Assembly (NCBI GenBank): GCA_029215795.1
Contig: JARDYH010000005.1
Coordinates: 32,184,001-32,248,000 of the forward strand
Length of the DNA: 64,000 bases
Source of the DNA: Anniella stebbinsi
Lineage: Eukaryota; Chordata; Lepidosauria; Squamata; Anniellidae
Direction: 5' to 3'
Shown one piece after another: positions 11,953 through 21,873 of this stretch (the stretch's first letter is position 1; each line of letters begins with the position of its first letter). The notes under the pieces were generated by a model that ran no database searches, was not told the origin of the DNA, and saw only the letters and a program-made list of their open reading frames with translations. The position numbers were made by a program, and so were the translations under genes.

Positions 11953-11999
11953 GAAGAAGAAGAAGAAGAAGAAGAAGAAGAAGAAGAAGAAGAAGAAAG
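11953..11999. repeat. (GAA)n microsatellite
   Basis: A run of about 15 GAA triplets. It creates spurious poly-Arg, poly-Leu and poly-Phe open frames on both strands. Confidence 0.95.
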
Positions 12000-12159
12000 A
12001 GGAGTAAGAGATTACCATTGAGTGACATGTGGTGTGGAGAAAGAGCAAAAAAGAAAAAAAAGGAGGTGGCAGACTGGGGTGCAGGGAGATGGGAACATGC
12101 CATGTCATGAGGTACAAAGGGATGGGATTGTAAAGAAAGAGGGGGAAAAAAGAGGAGAA

Positions 12160-12296
12160 GCAGGTTCTCAGAATGCTAAGATACTTTATTTCCAAGCCCA
12201 ACACGTTTTGGCCTATGTTGTTTTTTAAGACCTTCTTCAGGGAGTTGATAAGAGATGTCTGCAGAAATACTCTTAACAGGATGATAGTCACCTATG
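12160..12296 (-). repeat. Possible retroelement 3' end on the minus strand
   Basis: Read on the minus strand, 'cctgaagaaggtcttaaaaa' is followed by 'ccaaaacgtgttgggcttgg' and AATAAAG. A terminal segment with a polyadenylation-like signal of this kind is common in vertebrate interspersed repeats. The family is not identified. Confidence 0.35.
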
Positions 12297-12304
12297 ATAA
12301 TTAC

Positions 12305-13367
12305 TAGGGATGTGCACTGGATCGGACCCGATCCACGATCCGAGTCCGGTCCAGTGGGAAATCGGATAAATTATCCGATTTCCGATCCGACAGCTGGATC
12401 GGCCGATCCAATCCGAACCGGTCCGAAAAGGTTCCGAACCGGTTCGGCGGATCGGCGGATCAGCGGGCGCCCACTGGTGCCCACCGCCGCTTCCATTGGT
12501 GGGCGCCAGCGGGCGCCTGCCGATGAAAGTGGACAGCGGGGGGGGGGAGGAGGGGGCGGGAGGAGGGGGGCCCTTACCTTTCCGGCCCGTCCGCTCCCGT
12601 CCGGCGCTGGTGGCTACTACCAGCGGGCTCCGCGGCCTGTTCCAGGGTGGCGCGCCGGGTGATGTCATCACCCGGCGCGCTACTCTAGAGCAGGCCGTGG
12701 AGCCCGCTGGTAGTAGCCACCAGCGCCGGACGGGAGCGGACGGGCCGGGAAAGTAAGCAGGGGGCGCGCGGAGGGGAGGAGGGGGGGCCCTTACCTTCCC
12801 GGCCCGTCCGCTCCCGTCCGGCGCCAGCGGCTACTACCAGTGGGCTCCGCGGCCTACTCCAGGGTGGCGCACCGGGTGATGTCATCACCGGGCGCGCTAC
12901 TCTAGAGCAGGCCGCAGAGCCCGCTGGTAGTAGCCGCCGCGCCGGACGGGAGCGGATGGGCCGGGAAGGAAAGCAGTGGCGGGGAAGAGGGCTTACCCCC
13001 CCGGAGCCATCCACTTCTATCCGCGGGCGCCCGCGGGCGCCTGCGAATGGAAGTGGACGGCCCCGGGGGGGGGAGCGCGGGGGAGGGGGCTTACCTGCCG
13101 GGGCCGTCCACAGTGGACGGCCCCGGGGGGGAGGGAGTTAGGTCCCCCCTAACCCACCCGCCGCCATTTTTTCCTCATAGACTTGCATTGCAATGCAAGT
13201 CTATGGGGGGGAAAATGGCGGCCGATCCAAAAATTTACGATTTTTGGATTGGGATCGGACTCGATCCGGTCCGGGGGGCCTCCGATTTTGTCCGAACCGA
13301 TCCATGACAAAATTGGAGGTCCCGATCTGGGTCCCGATCTGATCCGGGGGGTCCGTGCACACCCCTA
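12305..13367 (+). mobile_element. GC-rich hAT-like non-autonomous element, copy B
   Basis: It runs from TAGGGATGTGCACTGG to GTCCGTGCACACCCCTA, 1,063 bp, with a perfect 8-bp duplication ATAATTAC (12297-12304, 13368-13375). Two hairpin units lie at 12573-12757 and 12790-12974. In both, the right-hand GGTAAG boundary is mutated (AGTAAG and GGAAAG). The conserved palindrome is at 13176-13205. It has the same orientation as copy A and no transposase. Confidence 0.93.
12573..12974. repeat. Two tandem hairpin units (B1, B2)
   Basis: B1 (12573-12757) and B2 (12790-12974) each have arms containing CCGTCCGCTCCCGTCCGGCG and the near-complement. The centres are GGTGATGTCATCACC, with B2 reading GGTGATGTCATCACCG. 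Both retain the left CTTACC boundary. Confidence 0.85.
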
Positions 13368-13375
13368 ATAATTAC

Positions 13376-13593
13376 AGTCACCAGTGATTATCGTAGGAGA
13401 TGGGGAGCAGGGGAAGGGGGAGTGCTCATGCACCCTCCTTGGGGCCCCGGTACTTCCAAAATGGTGGACATGACCCGAGAGGAAGCAGAACTTCGCCTTC
13501 CTCTGTGAGGACTCCAGATGCTGATCACAGAAGCAGCTACTTCTGGGATCGCCCGCCCTGAGCCCTCTACACCCCTAGGGTGTAGAATGGGCC
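13376..13593. mobile_element. Possible family K element, right end only
   Basis: The segment ends in GGGTGTAGAATGGGCC, which resembles the GGTGTAGAAAGGGCC terminus of family K. No matching left terminus or target duplication was found. Confidence 0.3.
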
Positions 13594-13599
13594 AAAGAC

Positions 13600-15180
13600 T
13601 TGGGAGAGGTATTTTCACCTCTTAGAATGGGTGTGACAAAAACCTGGAAACCAAAAAAATGATTGGCAGTTGGGGGAAAGAGGGTGGGGTTAGGTGAAGG
13701 GAGCATGGCCATCCAGGGAATTCTGGAGGACCTGATTGTGAACTCATTCAGGCTGGATTTGGCCCTCAGGCCTGAGGTTCTCCACCCATGCTTCAAACAA
13801 TTACACCACATTAGCTATCTGCAGTAGATTTTTTTTGTACACACTTCTGTTGGGTCCTGGAGACTGTGTTGATTCTCCATTATTGTCTGTACTATGGCTG
13901 CTTCCTAGCTGTTCCTCCTCAGGCAGTACATTTGTAAATAAACAGATTTTCAGTGATAGTATACACCTCCAATCCTCTTTTCTTTAATTGAACGTATTTG
14001 GTTTTGGAAGACTGACTTAAGCTTCCCACTGCTTAAAAAGGACATGGGGGAGGGGGGAGGTACAGGGAACCTATGGTATTTTAGCCTTGTGTTTTCAATT
14101 CCGTTCCTCTTGCTCTGCATTGTCAAATTCCATTTGCTTTGGACACAGAGTGTGTGTAGGGGGCACATTGACTTACTGAAAGATTTCCATTGAGCTATCC
14201 ACTGTTTTGCCTGGCCTTTTAAATTAAGTTGTTCCAATCAATTTAGAAGTCGCCCACGTACCTGTCTGTTGTACGTGACAAATTGGATTTTGTCTGACCT
14301 CAAACTGCCCCAGTGAATCAGTATTCTTAGTTTTCCTAAAATTCTTTTTGTTTACAGCTGGATGATTCAGTAAAAGAAGTCTGGTAGGAATGTGTGACAT
14401 TTCACATGTGCAGATTATACGGTCTATCCTTTTTTCATGACTGACAATAAAACGGGTGTAGGAAACATTTAGTACTAGTTAAAATAGCATTGGCTATTAG
14501 CAATGATAGCTAAATGAAACCTTTGTGTTCACAAGCAGGAAGACTTGGAATACCTTGTGTGTGTGTTTGTGTGTCTGTCTGCTAGGGGGATAATGGTGGG
14601 AGGCATTACCCTCATACCCTGCCTATGGGCTCCCCAGAGAGGCATTTGACTAGCCACCATTGGAAACAAAATACTGGATTACATGGACCCCTGGTAACGC
14701 AGGATGGCTCTTCTTACATAACCATCACTTGAAAGAAGGATGACAAACATCTGGCTCAAGGTCCAAATTCAGCATTGTGGGTCCTTCTGCTATATCCAGC
14801 AGCCTCTCCTCACACTACCATGGATGCAACAATTGGGCTTTTTAAAAGTCTCCATTGGTGCCGATGGAATTTTTTATAATGCCTAGTTGCGGTCTATTTG
14901 TATAGGTGGGACATTTTGTGACGGGGGTTCTGATGGGGAGGGAAGTGCTAACACCCCCCTTGTCTCAGAGTGTAGGAACTCCCCCAGAAAAATCACCTAT
15001 GCCCAGCAATTAGGTTCTATAAACTGGTTCTCTAAAACTTTGATAATGCCCAGTTCCTGCATGGCATTTGAGGGGTGGAAGTTGTTGCTGAGTAGTGAAG
15101 CAGTAACTGTCCTCCCCATGCATTGTGACCCCCTCAAAAAAATCACCTCCTCACTTAGTAATTAGTAATTCCTCTAACAA
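13600..15180. other. No gene seen; faint internal duplication
   Basis: This is mostly unremarkable sequence. Two loosely similar segments occur at about 14880-15010 and 15040-15170. Both start near 'tgcccagttcctgc' or 'tgcctagttgcggt' and both contain 'cccc..aaaaatcacct'. This suggests an old tandem duplication of roughly 160 bp. Open frames here are short and unsupported. Confidence 0.4.
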
Positions 15181-15200
15181 TGCTTCCATTGGTACTATGA

Positions 15201-15229
<29 letters not shown>
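15201..15229. repeat. (TG)n microsatellite
   Basis: An uninterrupted TG run. Confidence 0.95.
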
Positions 15230-15231
<2 letters not shown>

Positions 15232-15483
15232 AGCCTAATTGCTGCATAGCAAAGTTAACCACAGGACTAACAGGGGCTGTAGACCCTGGCCCAACATCTC
15301 AGGGGGGGTATTAGTGACCCCAGATTCCCAGCTTTGAAATATTAAAAAACATGAAGTCTCTAGCCCTTGTCGAATCTGAGATATGAAGCAGAATAGTCAG
15401 GCACATTCCAATCATGTCGTGAGAAATGAACCTGCTACCACCTTTTACTGGGTTTATCCAATGAGTGGAGTCATAGTTTTGAT

Positions 15484-15994
15484 TAGGGCTGTGCACAGAT
15501 CCGGATCCCAAATCTAGAGTGGATCAGGCTGATCCGGGCCTCCCAGAGCTGGACCCGAACCAGATCAGATCAGGCCCGGATCGGGCCTGGATCGGGCCAG
15601 ATCGGATCCATGATCTGGATCCAATCTGGATCCAGTCACAGCACTCCCTCCCGCTCTCCTCCTCCCTCCCCCCGCTCTCCCTGCTTACCTGCTGCCTCCT
15701 CCCCGTCATCCCCCATCATCCTCTCTCCTCGCTGTGTGCCACCGCATTTCCTGTTCGCATTGGGTGATGACGTCATCTGACGTGACTGGCAAAGAGCGAC
15801 ACATTTGCCGGTCGCATCGGGTGATGTCATCACCCGACACGAGCGGGAAATGCGGCGGCACACAGCAAGGAGGACGGTGGTAGGATGACGAGGAGGAGGC
15901 AGCAGGTAAGCAGGGAGAGTGGGAGTGCTGTGCACGGATCCAGACCTGACAGATCGGGATCTGGATTGGATTGGGGGGTCCACACACAGCCTTA
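15484..15994. mobile_element. Short relative of the GC-rich hAT-like family, copy E
   Basis: A 511-bp element with termini TAGGGCTGTGCACAG and CACACACAGCCTTA. It has a perfect 8-bp duplication GTTTTGAT (15476-15483, 15995-16002). The GGATC-rich outer arms resemble copies A-D. The single internal hairpin (about 15725-15890) has 'gtgccaccgcatttcc' against 'ggaaatgcggcggcac', with GGTGATGACGTCATC and GGTGATGTCATCACC in its arms. It lacks the tandem units and the 60-bp palindrome. Confidence 0.9.
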
Positions 15995-16078
15995 GTTTTG
16001 ATCAACATTTGGCCATAGAGATAAGGACAGAGTAAAGACTTGTCTGCAGAAGGGACTTCCTCATTCATTTTGATCCAC

Positions 16079-16110
16079 CTCTCTCTCTCTCTCTCTCTCT
16101 CGCTCTCTCT
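16079..16110. repeat. (CT)n microsatellite
   Basis: A CT run with one interruption. Confidence 0.93.
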
Positions 16111-16302
16111 CCCTCATGGAATAGTGATTTACCATCCATATAAAATAGCTGGGAAATCCAGAACATTAGTGTAGCTGTTATTGGGCAGTAGCACATCAAG
16201 GCCCAAAAATGGTCAGCAGGAATGGCAGGAGTTCATGCTCTTCCTAGCTCAGATCTTATTATCCTTTTTAGCTGTTCTGTCTAAATGATGCATGGAGTCT
16301 AT

Positions 16303-16445
16303 GGCCCTTTCTACACCACAGCGGTGTAGAGGGACGGAGGGAGGGTGATCCCGGAAGTACATAATACACACCATCGGCACACCATCGATGTGCGTAATAC
16401 ACACCATCGGCCATCCCAGGCAAACAGCCTGGTGTAGAAATGGCC
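16303..16445. mobile_element. PIF/Harbinger-like MITE (family K), short form
   Basis: A 143-bp element with termini GGCCCTTTCTACACCA and TGGTGTAGAAATGGCC. It is flanked by TAT on both sides (16300-16302, 16446-16448). These termini match the GGTGTAGAAAGGGCC ends of the 405-414 bp copies, so it is probably a deletion derivative. Confidence 0.8.
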
Positions 16446-16507
16446 TATGTCATTTTTCTTGAGAATGTGGGTGTGGGTGGGTGTATGTGAGAAAGAGCAC
16501 TTTCTGT

Positions 16508-17353
16508 GTATCATATCATTAAAAGGTACGATAACGATATGATATGCTCTTTATCGTGCATGCGTTTAATGATAACAATACGATAGAAAAACCTCCGATA
16601 AATATCTGATCCGATAATTTTCAGTCCGATTATATCGGATTATCGGACTGCCATATAAATAAACCTATGACTTCTGTATTTTAAGAGTTAGAGGCTTGAA
16701 ACTTGGTCACCGTGCTTATGGGGTATGCCTAAGTAAGTGTATGAAATTTGAGATCGATCCCTCCAACCCTCAATTTTATATGAATTTTTTAATGATCGTT
16801 TAAGTTCTGACAGGTCAGAATGACAGCTCGCCACATGCGTTCATTCAGACCTGTCAAAAAGTTGCAGGATCTTTAAAAAAATCATATAAAATCGAGAGGG
16901 ATCGACCTCAAATTTCATACACATATCTAGTGCATGTTGCTACACATATGTGCCAAATTTCAGATCAATCCCTCCACCCCTGTATTTTATATGAATTTCT
17001 GAAAGATCGTGCAACTTTTGACCTATTAGAACTTAAATGTTCTATAATAAATTCATATAAAATTGAAGGTTGGAGGGATCGATCTCAAATTTCATACACA
17101 TATTTAGGCATACCCCATAAGCATTGTGACCAAGTTTCAAGCCTGTAACTTTGAAAATACAGAAGTTACAGGCATTTTTTTCTAAAAATTTCAGCTCTAT
17201 AGGCACAATGGGGCTGCAAATTAAATATCGGATTTCCGATAATTATTGTGAAAATGATATGATTAACCTATGATATTATCGGAGATGATAATGTTTTTGG
17301 TCTGAAATTCTGATAACAATAAAATACGATATTTTCGGGCGTGCACATCCCTA
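16508..17353 (+). mobile_element. AT-rich hAT-like element (family F) with lost left tip
   Basis: The right end is GCGTGCACATCCCTA, followed by CTTTCTGT (17354-17361). The same 8 bp, CTTTCTGT, stands at 16500-16507. It is directly followed by GTATCATATC instead of TAGGGATGTGTATC, so the outermost nine or so bases of the left terminus are gone while the target duplication is intact. The interior has the family's nested inverted repeats ('gatcgatccctccaaccctc' and complement). Confidence 0.88.
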
Positions 17354-17698
17354 CTTTCTGTGTCTGTGTGCAGCATGCTGTAAAAGGACAAGCTTGTGTA
17401 TGTATTTGAGCTCTCTACCATTGAAGAGATAATAGTGTTTTGCTTTTTATATAGTGAAAAATGTTTCCAAATTATTAAAGTACATTGTTGACTGTGTATG
17501 TGTGCGCATATGCACAAAAGTCATATGTGAGTTCAGAATTATGGGCAAATGAGGAGGCACTTAACTCTGCCAAATATAGGCTTGATTGAGGCCTCTGTAC
17601 TTGCACAAGGACCTAGGCTTTCTAAACCCAAACCAGAAACATAATCCTAACCCTCATTCCTACCTTAAAGCTCTCTCCATCCAGGCAGCCTACTCTGT

Positions 17699-17823
17699 GG
17701 CAGGATCTACACTACTGGTTTATAATGATATAGAAATGCACTGACAACTGTTGGTGCCCATGACACATTTCATACACCATTTTCAAACCACTTTCAAAGT
17801 GTTATATCCTGCTAGATCTGGCC
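17699..17823. mobile_element. Small MITE (family L)
   Basis: About 125 bp from GGCAGGATCTACACTACTGG to 'tatcctgctagatctggcc'. It shares blocks with copies at 43393, 44413 and 48795. It is inserted into the first monomer of the tandem array, immediately beside the next element. No clean target duplication is visible. Confidence 0.7.
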
Positions 17824-17826
17824 TTA

Positions 17827-18231
17827 GGTCATGTCTACCCAGGTCATCTCTGTGCATCCACATGATGTGCAGGGGATCCTGGGGTTGACGGGGGATGACC
17901 TAGGGATGACCCTGGGATAAGCCCAGGATAACGGAAACTAGGGATATCCTGTTTTATCCCCAGTTCTGGGACCTGAAATGGGTGGCTCCGTGCCTGTGAG
18001 GGGGCAGCAATTTCTTCATCCCCAGGATGGTGGTGGGATGAGTGCAGAGTTTGGTATGTGTGAGGGTTCCTTACCATTTTTGTTGCACATCAGGGGCGCC
18101 TCTCACTTTTTAAAAAATGACGGCCATGAGGTCCTGGGATGTCACACTGCCATCTATACGAGGATCACGGAAGCAGGTAAGTCTGTGATTCTCCCCCTCC
18201 CTCCCACTACATCTTTAGGTGTAGAAAGGGT
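17827..18231. mobile_element. PIF/Harbinger-like element (family K), copy 1
   Basis: 405 bp from GGTCATGTCTACCCAGG to GGTGTAGAAAGGGTC. The flanks are TTA and TTT, a possible 3-bp duplication with one mismatch. The interior matches 30692-31105 and 34030-34464, including 'gatgtgcaggggatcctggg', 'ccagggatatcc'-like sequence and a CAGGTAAGT motif at 18174-18182. No transposase is seen. Confidence 0.8.
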
Positions 18232-18780
18232 CTTTGTCTGTTCAAATGTTCCTTGTTCACCACTCACTCTTTCTGCCAAGTAGAGACTTGATCCTGAGCC
18301 TTGCACCTGCACAGGGATACAGGTTTTACTAAGCCTAACCTCAACTATAAGCCTAACCTTCACCACAAACTTAAATAGTTCCCCCATCTAGACAGCTCAC
18401 ACAAAAACAGCACAGAGTGTGTCTTAGTTTACTCTGTCTGAGAAATATAGGCTTGGTCCAGGACTCTGTACTTGCAGGGGGACCCAGGTTTTTACTAACT
18501 CTAACTCTCACCGTGATCTGAAGTCTCTACCCATCCAGACAATATACTCAAAGGCAGCATGTAGGGTCACCTGGTTAACCACTCACTCTGCCTGACATAT
18601 AGGTTTGATCCAGCCCCCTGTACTTGTACTGGGTCCCAAGTGTTATTTACCCTAACCCTACCCTAAACTTTCATCTAACCTGAACCTTAACATTAAGCAT
18701 CACCTGAAGCTTAAATCTCTCCCCATCCAGACAGCCTACTCAAAGGTAAAATGTGGGGGTGTCCTGGTTGACCATTCACT

Positions 18781-18934
18781 GGCCCAGTTCAGACAACACA
18801 TTAAGCCATGATGGTCAAGTGTTTTTCCAAACCATGGTGCCTACATAATCACAGTTTAACCTCGCTCACTAACCAATTACTGCAAAAGGGTTAGCGGCCC
18901 TAACCATGGCTTAGCGTGCTATCTGAACAGGCTC
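18781..18934. mobile_element. PIF/Harbinger-like MITE, 154 bp
   Basis: The termini are GGCCCAGTTCAG and CTGAACAGGCTC. It is flanked by ACT on both sides (18778-18780, 18935-18937). The inner ends AACACATTAAGCCATG and CATGGCTTAGCGTGC are also inverted. A paralogous monomer of the tandem array gives the likely empty site. Confidence 0.82.
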
Positions 18935-18992
18935 ACTATGTCTGCCAAATATAGACTTAATCCAGGCCCCTTTTCCTGAAAAGCTAGCCAAG

Positions 18993-18994
18993 AT

Positions 18995-19041
<47 letters not shown>

Positions 19042-19073
19042 TTCCATTTCTATCTCACCTAACAGCTGGAGCT
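18993..19073 (-). repeat. (ATTT)n run with L2-like LINE 3' end, minus strand
   Basis: About 12 ATTT repeats (18993-19042) are followed by 'ccatttctatctcacctaac' and 'agctggagctctct'. On the minus strand this is a short LINE 3' end with an AAAT tail. It interrupts the fifth monomer of the tandem array. Confidence 0.65.
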
Positions 19074-19170
19074 CTCTAACTCTGACCTGAACTTTAAATG
19101 TAGCCCTCACTGAAAGATTAGGCTGCGCCCCCTTCAAAGAGCATAGGGCATCTTGGTCGACCACTTGCCT

Positions 19171-20090
19171 TGTTCCCCCTCCTCTCTGTGGAACTTCCTA
19201 CTGGCATACTGAGTAGTTCACATGCTGTTTCATAATTAATATCTCTAAATGCTGTAAGAAATATCACCAGAGAAAGAATGAACGTAGTACCTTGAAGCGA
19301 GTTGAAGAAAGATCCCTTAGTATAATGGAAATGATTAAATCATTACAGGTGAGGAGCTAAAGCAAGGGGGGCTTTTTGCATTGAGAAAAATCATAAATCT
19401 CACAGCTGAGAAATGTACCAGTTTTAGCAGAGATTTGGATGGCTTATATATTTGAGTCTCCTAGGAAAAAGCTTCAGGAAGGGCTTACTCTCAGTAGAAA
19501 AGTAGGTCAGGGCAAGAATAGTTGTATTAATTACAGATACAATCTCCGGTGACCCATTCCTCAAAGCTATAGATAGAATGGTAAGATAGCCCAACGAATT
19601 AAAAACAACAGCAGCACACCATCTTGATGTATGCTTTCTCCAGTTGTATAGTGTGATTTATTCAGTTATATTATAACTAACTGCAATATTTGTAAAAGAA
19701 AGCCCAATGGATTACAGTGATCCAGAGAATTTTCTCTTTGAACTAAATACAATCACATTAATATTGACAGGGGTCATTTCCATTTATTATTTTCATCCAG
19801 TAAGGTTTATGTGGTGCTACTATTGACAAAATGGAAAAGGAAAGTGCAGATTTAGTTCATTGGTATTGTACTTCTTTAGATCAGGTTTGTTGATATAACA
19901 GGTTTCTGCCTGTAACTTATCCTGGGTTTGAACAAAAATGTTTTGTCTTTCCTGTTGCTGCCCATTATTTAGTGAAAAGTACATCACCAAGTATGATCAC
20001 AGTAAGATAAGCAATGCTGGAGTCTGTATAATCAGCTTGTCATTAATCTAGGATTAGACATCTACACATTAATCTATGAATCTAGGATTA
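19171..20090. other. No gene or clear repeat seen
   Basis: AT-rich sequence without supported frames or transposon ends. Confidence 0.5.
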
Positions 20091-20099
20091 AGAACTGTA

Positions 20100-20400
20100 T
20101 TTCATTCATTTATTAAAAGTATTTTTAACCTACCCTTCATCCTTAGATATCAGGGCAACAACAACAACAATATCATAAGTAATGTAAAGCATAAGTAAAC
20201 AAACAACACACAAAACCCCATGAGAACCCAAACAGACGGCAAATATAATACGATCAAAATATTAAACAACATTGCAATGAAAACAGATCATTGGCACAAA
20301 AAGCAGAGCAAACTAAGTACAAACCAGCATCACACTTTAAAGGTAGGTTTTCCTGGAACTGTTGTAATATTTTAGGTCCTCCTTTCTCAAAGTGCTGGGC
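20100..20400 (-). repeat. LINE 3' end (L2-like), minus strand, degenerate
   Basis: On the minus strand the end reads 'ctaaggatgaagggtaggtt' then AAAAATACTTTTAATAAATG, the usual layout of L2-type tails. Upstream on that strand is an A-rich 3' UTR, then 'caggaaaacctac'. The open frame is lost. Confidence 0.5.
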
Positions 20401-21180
20401 TAGCCTTCTTAATGAGACAAAGGCAATTGCTAGCAGAGGTGCAGCTTTCTGCTCAGTATTTTGGTGACTTTATTGGGCCAAAGATCCCTCTTTCAAAATG
20501 GATTTTGGATACATTGCACACAGTTGGATAGTTCTACTACATCCGTTATTTATCTAGCTGTTGAGCTGAAATGACAAGGGTGAGGACCAATAGTAGAAAG
20601 TTGGTCTGAGTCAAAGGTTTCCGTCCCTGGGTTTTGGGCAGCAAAAGTGAGTTATGAATCTTCTTGCAAAATTTTGGGGGTGGGAAAAAATGAAAATTTG
20701 GGGGGGGGGGAACCCATTGTTTAACCATAGAATGAAGGGTTTGTATACAAACAACAACAACAACAATGTTCCAGAAGCATTGTTAAAAATATATATATCT
20801 GACAGCCTTCATTGGGCATAAAAAGGTGTGAAATCATTCACTCCTCTTTCTATTTTCCTAGTTGCTTCTGCATGTCTCTGTGGCTGCCAGCTGGATAGCA
20901 ACCATTTCACCTCCAGTATTCCCTCCTCTGAGGGCTCCTTGAAATGAGAGTTTTATAGCATGCTTGTCACTGGCCACTCACAGATTTTCATAGGTCATTT
21001 TGATAATGCTGTGAGCCTCCTGCATGTCTCCTGCTCTATTTCCCAGTTTTAGTGATAAAAAATAACCCTCAGAAAACCTGGCTCTTCTGAGATATGTCAG
21101 TATTTGTCAGGATTTCTTGTTGGGTGCAGGTGAAATTGCACTATAAAACACCCACTAGAGGGAACTGTCCCATTGAACTG

Positions 21181-21495
21181 CATTTATTTATTCATTTACA
21201 ATATTGATATACTGCTCAATTATGTAACACAGATCCCAGAGTAGTAAACGTAGGTATAAACAATAAAAGAAAGAAGATTAAAAAAGCAAATTAAAATGGT
21301 TCAATTTAAAAACAAAGAAACCAGAAAAACAGCAGCTAGTTGAGGAAGGCTTTTCAAAACAGAGTTGTTTCAGGAGGTGCCGGAAACAGCCTAGTGTTGG
21401 CTCCTGCCTGACCTCCAGGGACAGGGTGTTCCACAAAGAAGGGGCCATACACTAAAGGCTCTTCTCCTGGTAGATTCCAATCGGGCCAACTGTAG
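21181..21495 (-). repeat. L2-type LINE 3' end, minus strand
   Basis: Translated on the minus strand, fragments resemble the L2 ORF2 end seen at 50768-51049. 'gcctttagtg' is followed by a W-N/T-L-like block, and 'tttccggcacctcctgaaac' corresponds to FRH-x-L-K. An A/T-rich 3' UTR and an AAATAAAT tail follow. It has frameshifts and is 5'-truncated. Confidence 0.7.
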
Positions 21496-21873
21496 AAGCC
21501 ACATGTTCACTGCTCTTTCCCCTATGTAATTTCAGCTCATTTCAAATGTGGAAGAGAAGCAGGAAGCAGAGCCACGGTAAGGAAATACAAGCCTTCTGTC
21601 TGAAAGAGGCACAAGTCACAGTCACACTAGCATTATGCAGAGGGCAATGTTACAAAAGAAAAATGGTAGCCAAATGATTCTGCCATCACCAAGTAAGTTC
21701 TTCACCCCCTGACAATCACCCCAACCCCTTGGAAAATTGTAGATATGCCCCCTATTTGATACCTGCACAGTTCTAAAAAGAGAGATTGCCAGAGAAATCC
21801 TATGGCTCCTCAGATGGCATATGAGGTGCCACAGGATGTATTGAATTTCCCTGAACCTCGAAGCTGTAGACAC

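Larger units (their letters stand above)
17560..19170. repeat. Old tandem array, monomer about 155-190 bp, five copies, broken by insertions
   Basis: Five diverged monomers carry the shared order 'tctgccaaatataggcttga', 'tgtacttgcacaaggaccta', a CTAACCCTAA-like stretch, 'ctccccatccagacagccta', then 'tggttgaccactcact'. They begin near 17564, 18268, 18433, 18587 and 18938. Removing the insertions at 17699-18231 and 18781-18934 restores a regular spacing: copy 1 becomes about 171 bp. The CTAACCC stretches look telomere-like but are too degenerate to call. There is no coding potential. Confidence 0.8.

Noticed and set aside
11833..12291. 152-codon frame with poly-Phe/poly-Leu
   Set aside because: It is created by the (GAA)n microsatellite on the opposite strand.
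18640..18700. CTAACCC-rich stretch as an interstitial telomere repeat
   Set aside because: The units are irregular and recur as part of the 155-190 bp monomer, not as a pure TTAGGG array.
17560..19170. CRISPR-like repeat array
   Set aside because: The host is a vertebrate, the repeat is long and diverged, and the interruptions are transposons rather than uniform spacers.
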